A stretch of DNA of 64,000 bases. Origin: Idiomarinaceae bacterium. Its GTDB lineage: Bacteria; Pseudomonadota; Gammaproteobacteria; Enterobacterales; Alteromonadaceae. Each line of letters starts with the position of its first letter. The first letter of the stretch is position 1. Where the stretch lies: the NCBI GenBank assembly GCA_002685255.1, contig NYWU01000041.1:62001-126000 (forward strand), given 5' to 3'. This document shows positions 59,565-64,000 of the stretch, in pieces. The translations under genes were made by a program, and so were the position numbers. Under the pieces are notes generated by a model that saw only the letters and a list, made by a program, of their open reading frames with translations, had not been told where the DNA came from and searched no databases.

Positions 59565-59596
59565 AAACCCAGTTTTTTTTAAAACTGGGTTTTTTT
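59565..59596 (+). terminator. greA terminator
   Basis: A 12-bp stem AAACCCAGTTTT (59565-59576) with AAAACTGGGTTT (59581-59592), loop of four T, and a T-run to 59596. Confidence 0.9.
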
Positions 59597-59635
59597 GTGC
59601 TCAAAGGTTGCAAAACACTTTAATTTTTTAGAAAG

Positions 59636-59654
59636 TATTAATGCTGTGTTAATA
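59636..59654. promoter_or_regulatory. Inverted repeat before the CI-like gene, possible operator
   Basis: TATTAA (59636-59641) and TTAATA (59649-59654) flank seven bases, 18 bases before the start of the CI-like regulator. Symmetry and position fit an autoregulatory operator but nothing else supports it. Confidence 0.35.
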
Positions 59655-59672
59655 ATATGTTGTGGAGGTTTC

Positions 59673-60194
59673 ATGGAAAGAAACGCTGTATTCGCCCCAA
59701 ATTACGCTTGGGGTGAACCGACTATCAGGGAGTTGATGGAACGACTCAAACCGATTGCTCGAACGCAAACGATCAAAGGTGTTGTAGAGTGGTTAGGCGT
59801 GAGTTATCACGACTACAAAAATTGGCGCTATCGTCAGGTCATTCCGTACAAGCTACTCATTACAAAGCTAATGAATGAGGGGATCTCGATTGATTGGCTA
59901 TTCGCACCGGGCGTCAAGCTGCTATATCCAAAAACAACACCGGAACTCTCAGAAAGTTTAAATTCGCTGACGTGTGAACAAGATTATCGCTTTTATTGGA
60001 AAGCCATGCAGATGGTAGAGCCCACACTGAAAAAGCACCATTTGGAGAACTCTGAGTCGCATCGTAACGAACTATTAAATGTTTATTTTCTGGCTCAGGA
60101 GGGATGGGTTAAAACGGAAGTCGCTATGGGATGCGTGGCGCGGGCAATGAGACGTGTCTCATGCCCTAATGCACCCGCCTATGATTGTAGCTAG
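59673..60194 (+). CDS. Orphan CI-repressor-like helix-turn-helix protein
   Basis: The 173-residue protein has an N-terminal region IKGVVEWLGVSYHDYKNWRY, RQVIPYKLLITKLMNEGISI and DWLFAP (about residues 34-78) that resembles the phage CI repressor DNA-binding domain, where a helix-turn-helix is followed by RxxIPY and sWLL-type segments. There is no S24 peptidase domain; the C-terminal half (RFYWKAMQMVEPTLKKHHLE, LAQEGWVKTEVAMGCVARAM) is unfamiliar and probably helical. ATG 59673 follows GGAGG by four bases. No phage genes surround it and it ends overlapping yhbY by four bases. I cannot name its target. Confidence 0.65.
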   Translation: MERNAVFAPNYAWGEPTIRELMERLKPIARTQTIKGVVEWLGVSYHDYKNWRYRQVIPYKLLITKLMNEGISIDWLFAPGVKLLYPKTTPELSESLNSLTCEQDYRFYWKAMQMVEPTLKKHHLENSESHRNELLNVYFLAQEGWVKTEVAMGCVARAMRRVSCPNAPAYDCS

Positions 60195-60487
60195 GCTTTC
60201 GGTAAACGCATCCGAGGCTCTTTCGCGGGGCGGAACAAGATCTGTGTTTTACCAATGACTTGGACTTGTTCTGCACCGGTTTCACGTACAATGGCGTCCA
60301 TCATTTGCTTACGCAACTCGCGCTCTTCTTCAGGCACTTTTACCTTAATTAGCTCGTGGTCTTCTAACGCCTGCTCGATTTCTGCTACAACCCCCTCAGT
60401 TAACCCGTTAGCACCGAGTAAAACGACAGGTTTGAGTGGGTGGGCTTCGCCTTTTAAAAACTGTTTTTGCTTATTGGTTAACGACAT
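60191..60487 (-). CDS. yhbY: RNA-binding protein YhbY (CRM domain)
   Basis: The 98-residue protein is a single CRM domain, colinear with E. coli YhbY: MSLTNKQKQFLKGEAHPLKP, VVLLGANGLTEGV (GxxG loop), LEDHELIKVKV and VIGKTQILFRP. In E. coli it associates with pre-50S ribosomal particles. It is divergent from rlmE, itself a 50S maturation methylase. The 96-base gap holds CAGAC-A-GTCTG (60563-60573), a short palindrome near the likely rlmE promoter. Its stop overlaps the convergent CI-like gene by four bases. Confidence 0.95.
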   Translation of the reverse strand: MSLTNKQKQFLKGEAHPLKPVVLLGANGLTEGVVAEIEQALEDHELIKVKVPEEERELRKQMMDAIVRETGAEQVQVIGKTQILFRPAKEPRMRLPKA

Positions 60488-60583
60488 ATGATAATAATCC
60501 TGTAATTTAAGCTTGAATTATATGTATTGTAACGCCATCTAATGGGTACACGCTAGTTTAATCAGACAGTCTGGATAGTATTA

Positions 60584-61210
60584 ATGGGTAAAAAGCGCAG
60601 CGTCAGCAGCCAACGTTGGTTGAAAGAACATTTCGATGATCCTTTTGTGCAAAAGGCACAGAAACGTGGATTGCGTTCACGCGCCGTATTTAAGATAGAA
60701 GAAATTCAACAGCGTGATAAATTGATTAAAAAAGGGCAAACTGTTGTCGATTTGGGTGCCGCTCCTGGTGGCTGGTCGCAATACGTAGCCGATTACTTTA
60801 ACGGCGACGGACAAATTATTGCGTGTGATATTTTACCGATGGACCCAATCGCTGGGGTCGATTTTTTGCAAGGTGACTTTCGTGAACAAGCTGTTTTGGA
60901 CGCACTACTGAGCCGAATTGGTGGAAAAAACGTAGATGTAGTGTTGTCTGATATGGCACCCAACATGAGTGGCAATGATAATGTCGACCAGCCAAGAGCT
61001 ATGTATTTAGTGGAGTTGGCGCTAGATATGTGTCACCAAGTACTGAAACCTGGCGGCAGTTTTGCGGTCAAAGTGTTTCACGGACAAGGTTTTGAAGAAT
61101 TTCTTAAGGATGTCAGGGCAGCATTTAAAACCGTTAAAACGCGCAAACCCAGTTCTTCACGATCACGGTCACGCGAGGTTTACTTGGTAGCGACAGACTA
61201 CAAGTTGTAG
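60584..61210 (+). CDS. rlmE: 23S rRNA (uridine-2'-O-)-methyltransferase RlmE
   Basis: RlmE (FtsJ, RrmJ) methylates the 2'-O of U2552 in the 23S A-loop during late 50S assembly. The 208-residue protein (209 in E. coli) has the SAM-binding [15 protein letters not shown], the catalytic K-D-K-E set with Asp in [10 protein letters not shown] and Lys in [13 protein letters not shown], and a C-terminal Arg/Ser-rich [17 protein letters not shown]. It is divergent from yhbY and 59 bases upstream of ftsH, as in E. coli. Confidence 0.97.
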   Translation: MGKKRSVSSQRWLKEHFDDPFVQKAQKRGLRSRAVFKIEEIQQRDKLIKKGQTVVDLGAAPGGWSQYVADYFNGDGQIIACDILPMDPIAGVDFLQGDFREQAVLDALLSRIGGKNVDVVLSDMAPNMSGNDNVDQPRAMYLVELALDMCHQVLKPGGSFAVKVFHGQGFEEFLKDVRAAFKTVKTRKPSSSRSRSREVYLVATDYKL

Positions 61211-61269
61211 TACCCTGATATTAAAGATTGATTATTTAAATACACTAGAGGTAATAGGCTTTGAGCGAT

Positions 61270-63207
61270 ATGGCAAAAAATCTCATCTTGTGGCTCGTCA
61301 TAGCCGTTGTGTTGATGAGCGTTTTTCAGAGCTTTAGCCCTGGCGAAAACGCTGGGTCTCGCATGGCGTATAGCGAGTTTCTAAAGCAAGTGGACAACGG
61401 TAATGTACGACGCGCTGATTTTGGTGAAGATGGTCGTACCATCACGGTAATGACTCGAAATGGCCAGTCGTATAAGACAGTCATTCCAACCCAATCCGAT
61501 CCTAAAATTGTAGACCAGTTAGCGGCTAAAAATGTTGAGTTCTCGGGTACGCCACCCGAAGAGCCAAGCATTCTTACCTCGATTTTCATCTCTTGGTTCC
61601 CAATGTTGTTGTTGATCGGCGTCTGGATTTTCTTTATGCGCCAAATGCAAGGCGGCGGTGGTCGCGGTGCGATGTCGTTTGGTAAGAGTAAAGCGCGCTT
61701 GATGAGCGAGGATCAAATCAAAACAACATTCCGTGATGTAGCGGGCTGTGATGAGGCTAAAGAAGAAGTCACTGAGTTGGTTGATTACCTTAAAGATCCA
61801 TCGAAGTTCCAGCGTTTGGGCGGTAAAATTCCTAAAGGCGTATTGATGGTGGGCCCACCGGGTACAGGTAAGACGTTGCTTGCTAAAGCTATTTCTGGTG
61901 AAGCAAAAGTACCTTTCTTTAGCATCTCTGGCTCTGACTTCGTCGAAATGTTTGTGGGTGTGGGTGCTTCACGTGTTCGTGACATGTTTGAGCAAGCTAA
62001 AAAATCGGCTCCATGTATCATCTTCATTGACGAAATCGATGCAGTAGGTCGTCAACGTGGCGCAGGTTTGGGCGGTGGTCACGATGAGCGTGAGCAAACA
62101 CTGAACCAAATGTTGGTCGAAATGGATGGTTTTGAAGGTAACGAAGGTATTATCGTTATTGCAGCAACGAACCGTCCCGACGTACTTGATCCTGCGTTAT
62201 TGCGCCCAGGTCGGTTTGACCGCCAAGTTATGGTGGGGTTACCGGACGTTCGTGGCCGTGAGCAGATTATTAAAGTACACATGCGTAAAGTCCCGCTTGG
62301 CGATGACGTGCGTGCTGATTTAATCGCCCGCGGTACACCTGGTTTTTCGGGCGCCGATTTGGCTAATTTAGTTAACGAAGCCGCGCTATTCGCAGCGCGA
62401 GGCAACAAACGCGTTGTCTCGATGGAAGAATTTGATAAAGCTAAAGACAAGATCATGATGGGCGCAGAACGACGTTCTATGGTAATGACGGACGATGAGA
62501 AGGCGATGACTGCCTATCACGAAGCCGGTCATGCTATCGTGGGTCGTTTGGTACCCGAACATGACCCTGTTTATAAAGTGTCGATTATTCCGCGTGGGCG
62601 TGCTTTAGGTGTGACGATGTACTTGCCCGAGCAAGATCGTGTGAGTCATTCCAAGCAACATCTGGAGAGTATGATCTCAAGCTTATTTGGTGGTCGTCTC
62701 GCAGAGCAAATTATTTATGGCGCGGATAAGGTTACTACGGGTGCTTCGAATGACATTGAGCGCGCAACAGAAATAGCTCGCAAGATGGTCACGCAATGGG
62801 GCTTGTCAGAAAAAATGGGTCCTCTACTCTATGCTGAAGATGAAAATGAGGTCTTCTTGGGGCGTCAAGTCACTCAGCATAAGCATATGTCTGATGATAC
62901 AGCGCGTGCCATTGATGAAGAAGTTAAATCAGTTATTGATCAAAACTATCAACGTGCTAAGACAATCTTAGAGGAAAATGTTGATATTTTGCATGCGATG
63001 AAAGATGCCTTGGTGAAATACGAGACCATCGATGCAGAGCAGATCGATGACTTGATGAACCGTCGTGATGTGCGTCCGCCTAAAGGTTGGGATGACCAAG
63101 ACGACAATGGCAATGGCACAAGCGGTGGCACCGCCGAGAAATCGGAGCAGGAAGAGCGACCGGAGCGTCCTATTAATGTGGACAAGCCGGGCGACGCCAC
63201 GTCGTAA
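61270..63207 (+). CDS. ftsH: ATP-dependent zinc metalloprotease FtsH
   Basis: FtsH is a membrane-anchored hexameric AAA+ protease that degrades sigma-32, LpxC and damaged membrane proteins. The 645-residue protein has two N-terminal membrane helices ([16 protein letters not shown] and [17 protein letters not shown]), Walker A GPPGTGKT from residue 195, Walker [14 protein letters not shown], the second-region AAA motif [17 protein letters not shown] and zinc ligands HEAGH (417-421). The tail is Gly/Asp-rich. I use ATG 61270, giving MAKNLILW as in E. coli; TTG 61261 is nine bases after AGAGG and is a real alternative. A terminator follows before folP. Confidence 0.97.
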   Translation: MAKNLILWLVIAVVLMSVFQSFSPGENAGSRMAYSEFLKQVDNGNVRRADFGEDGRTITVMTRNGQSYKTVIPTQSDPKIVDQLAAKNVEFSGTPPEEPSILTSIFISWFPMLLLIGVWIFFMRQMQGGGGRGAMSFGKSKARLMSEDQIKTTFRDVAGCDEAKEEVTELVDYLKDPSKFQRLGGKIPKGVLMVGPPGTGKTLLAKAISGEAKVPFFSISGSDFVEMFVGVGASRVRDMFEQAKKSAPCIIFIDEIDAVGRQRGAGLGGGHDEREQTLNQMLVEMDGFEGNEGIIVIAATNRPDVLDPALLRPGRFDRQVMVGLPDVRGREQIIKVHMRKVPLGDDVRADLIARGTPGFSGADLANLVNEAALFAARGNKRVVSMEEFDKAKDKIMMGAERRSMVMTDDEKAMTAYHEAGHAIVGRLVPEHDPVYKVSIIPRGRALGVTMYLPEQDRVSHSKQHLESMISSLFGGRLAEQIIYGADKVTTGASNDIERATEIARKMVTQWGLSEKMGPLLYAEDENEVFLGRQVTQHKHMSDDTARAIDEEVKSVIDQNYQRAKTILEENVDILHAMKDALVKYETIDAEQIDDLMNRRDVRPPKGWDDQDDNGNGTSGGTAEKSEQEERPERPINVDKPGDATS

Positions 63208-63220
63208 CAATTAAGCAGTA

Positions 63221-63249
63221 AAAAGCCACCAACTGGGTGGCTTTTTTTT
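63221..63249 (+). terminator. ftsH terminator
   Basis: AAAAGCCACC (63221-63230) pairs with GGTGGCTTTT (63236-63245) across AACTG, followed by a T-run to 63249. Confidence 0.9.
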
Positions 63250-63287
63250 GTCAGTAGTTTGAGAACAAATAATACGAGGAACAGACC

Positions 63288-64000
63288 ATGGGTAAGCTTG
63301 CTCGACCGCTGAGTGTAATGGGTATCTTGAACATTACACCCGACTCGTTTAGTGATGGTGGCCATTACAATAATGTTGATGATGCACTACGACGTGCTGA
63401 AGCGATGATTAACGCAGGCGCTACTTGGCTAGATATTGGCGGCGAGTCGACACGTCCTGGCGCGGAGGCGGTTGCTGAGGCTGAGGAGCTCGATCGCGTA
63501 ATTCCGGTGCTTAGGGCGGTTAAACAACGGTTGGACGCTAAGGTATCTGTCGACACCGTCAAACCGGCGGTGATGAGCGCGGCCATCGAAGCAGGCGTAG
63601 ACATGATTAACGATGTCAATGCGTTGCGTGAGCCAGGTGCTATTGAAGCGGTGGCGGCGAGTAATGTTGAAGTGTGTTTAATGCACATGCAAGGCGAACC
63701 TCGCACTATGCAGCATGATCCGCGCTACGAAGACGTGGTGTGCGAAGTTAAAACCTTTCTTGAAGATCGCATTCAGCAATGTCAGCGAGCCGGTATTGAA
63801 CCGAGCCGAATTTGGCTCGACCCGGGCTTTGGTTTTGGCAAGTCACAACGGCATAATTATCAAATGTTGCAACGATTGCAGGCCTTTCATGAGCTACGCT
63901 GCCCATTGCTTGTTGGTGTGTCACGTAAATCTATGATTGGCCATGTGACTGGCAAAACTGTTGATGAACGCTTGTCAGGAAGTATTGCAGCGGCCACAAT
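63288..64000 (+). CDS. folP: Dihydropteroate synthase, 3'-truncated by the window
   Basis: FolP condenses p-aminobenzoate with dihydropterin pyrophosphate in folate synthesis and is the target of sulfonamides. The frame is open from ATG 63288 to the last base, about 237 residues, so the C-terminal 40 or so residues lie outside. Family motifs are MGILNITPDSFSDGG, INAGATWLDIGGESTRPGA, MINDVNALREPG, LMHMQGEPRTMQ, LDPGFGFGK and GVSRKSMIG. The N terminus is shorter than in E. coli. GAGGA lies seven bases before the ATG. It is separated from ftsH by a terminator. Confidence 0.97.
   Translation, partial: MGKLARPLSVMGILNITPDSFSDGGHYNNVDDALRRAEAMINAGATWLDIGGESTRPGAEAVAEAEELDRVIPVLRAVKQRLDAKVSVDTVKPAVMSAAIEAGVDMINDVNALREPGAIEAVAASNVEVCLMHMQGEPRTMQHDPRYEDVVCEVKTFLEDRIQQCQRAGIEPSRIWLDPGFGFGKSQRHNYQMLQRLQAFHELRCPLLVGVSRKSMIGHVTGKTVDERLSGSIAAAT

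Noticed and set aside
59673-60194. Prophage remnant
   Set aside because: Only the CI-like gene is present, with no integrase, Cro or structural genes, and greA and yhbY are in their usual places.

Overview
This is chromosomal backbone DNA of a gammaproteobacterium, most likely a marine Alteromonadales-type organism; Idiomarinaceae is my best guess, an inference from gene order and protein style rather than a computed placement. Nearly every gene is a recognisable housekeeping gene, and several blocks keep the enterobacterial order: truA-accD-folC-dedD-cvpA-purF, tig-clpP-clpX-lon-hupB-ppiD, bamE/recN/nadK divergent from grpE, and greA-yhbY-rlmE-ftsH-folP. I see no insertion sequence, integrase, CRISPR array or rRNA. 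Both ends cut a gene: truA lacks its start and folP lacks its end.

Layout: 1-5.6 kb holds tRNA modification, fatty-acid and folate enzymes, a SPOR protein and purine synthesis. 5.7-9.9 kb holds astB (arginine catabolism, minus strand) divergent from topA. 10.0-17.2 kb is the one clearly accessory block, a nine-gene, tightly overlapping type IVb pilus cluster: accessory protein, secretin lipoprotein, PilO-like, PilP-like, ATPase, inner-membrane platform and three proteins with prepilin-type leaders, the last TadE-like. 17.3-18.7 kb has folD and a tRNA operon (Pro, Arg, His, Pro). 19-27.3 kb is the protein-quality-control block: trigger factor, ClpXP, Lon, HU-beta and PpiD.

27.4-34.4 kb (minus strand) is a MoxR/Bat operon: moxR, DUF58, DUF4381, batA, a batB-batC fusion and batD. 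34.6-38.0 kb is fadIJ (beta-oxidation) behind a FadR-like operator and a second, unassigned palindrome. 38.0-47.4 kb (minus strand) has a large Reg_prop/Y_Y_Y/PAS/GGDEF/EAL membrane sensor, an M16 protease, bamE, recN with SOS-type operators, and nadK. 47.5-52.4 kb is the heat-shock block grpE, dnaK, dnaJ and an M48 lipoprotein protease; grpE, dnaK and lon each have a recognisable sigma-32-type promoter. 52.5-64 kb holds a dicarboxylate/amino-acid symporter overlapping dapB, carAB behind a possible attenuator, greA, an orphan CI-repressor-like protein, yhbY, rlmE, ftsH and folP.

The most novel-looking items are the hybrid type IVb pilus cluster with its TadE-like third prepilin, the orphan CI-like regulator next to greA, the carA leader terminator, the dual-operator region of fadIJ and the multi-domain c-di-GMP sensor. 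Coding starts were chosen from Shine-Dalgarno spacing and family length; promoters and operators were read by eye and are not experimentally supported here.
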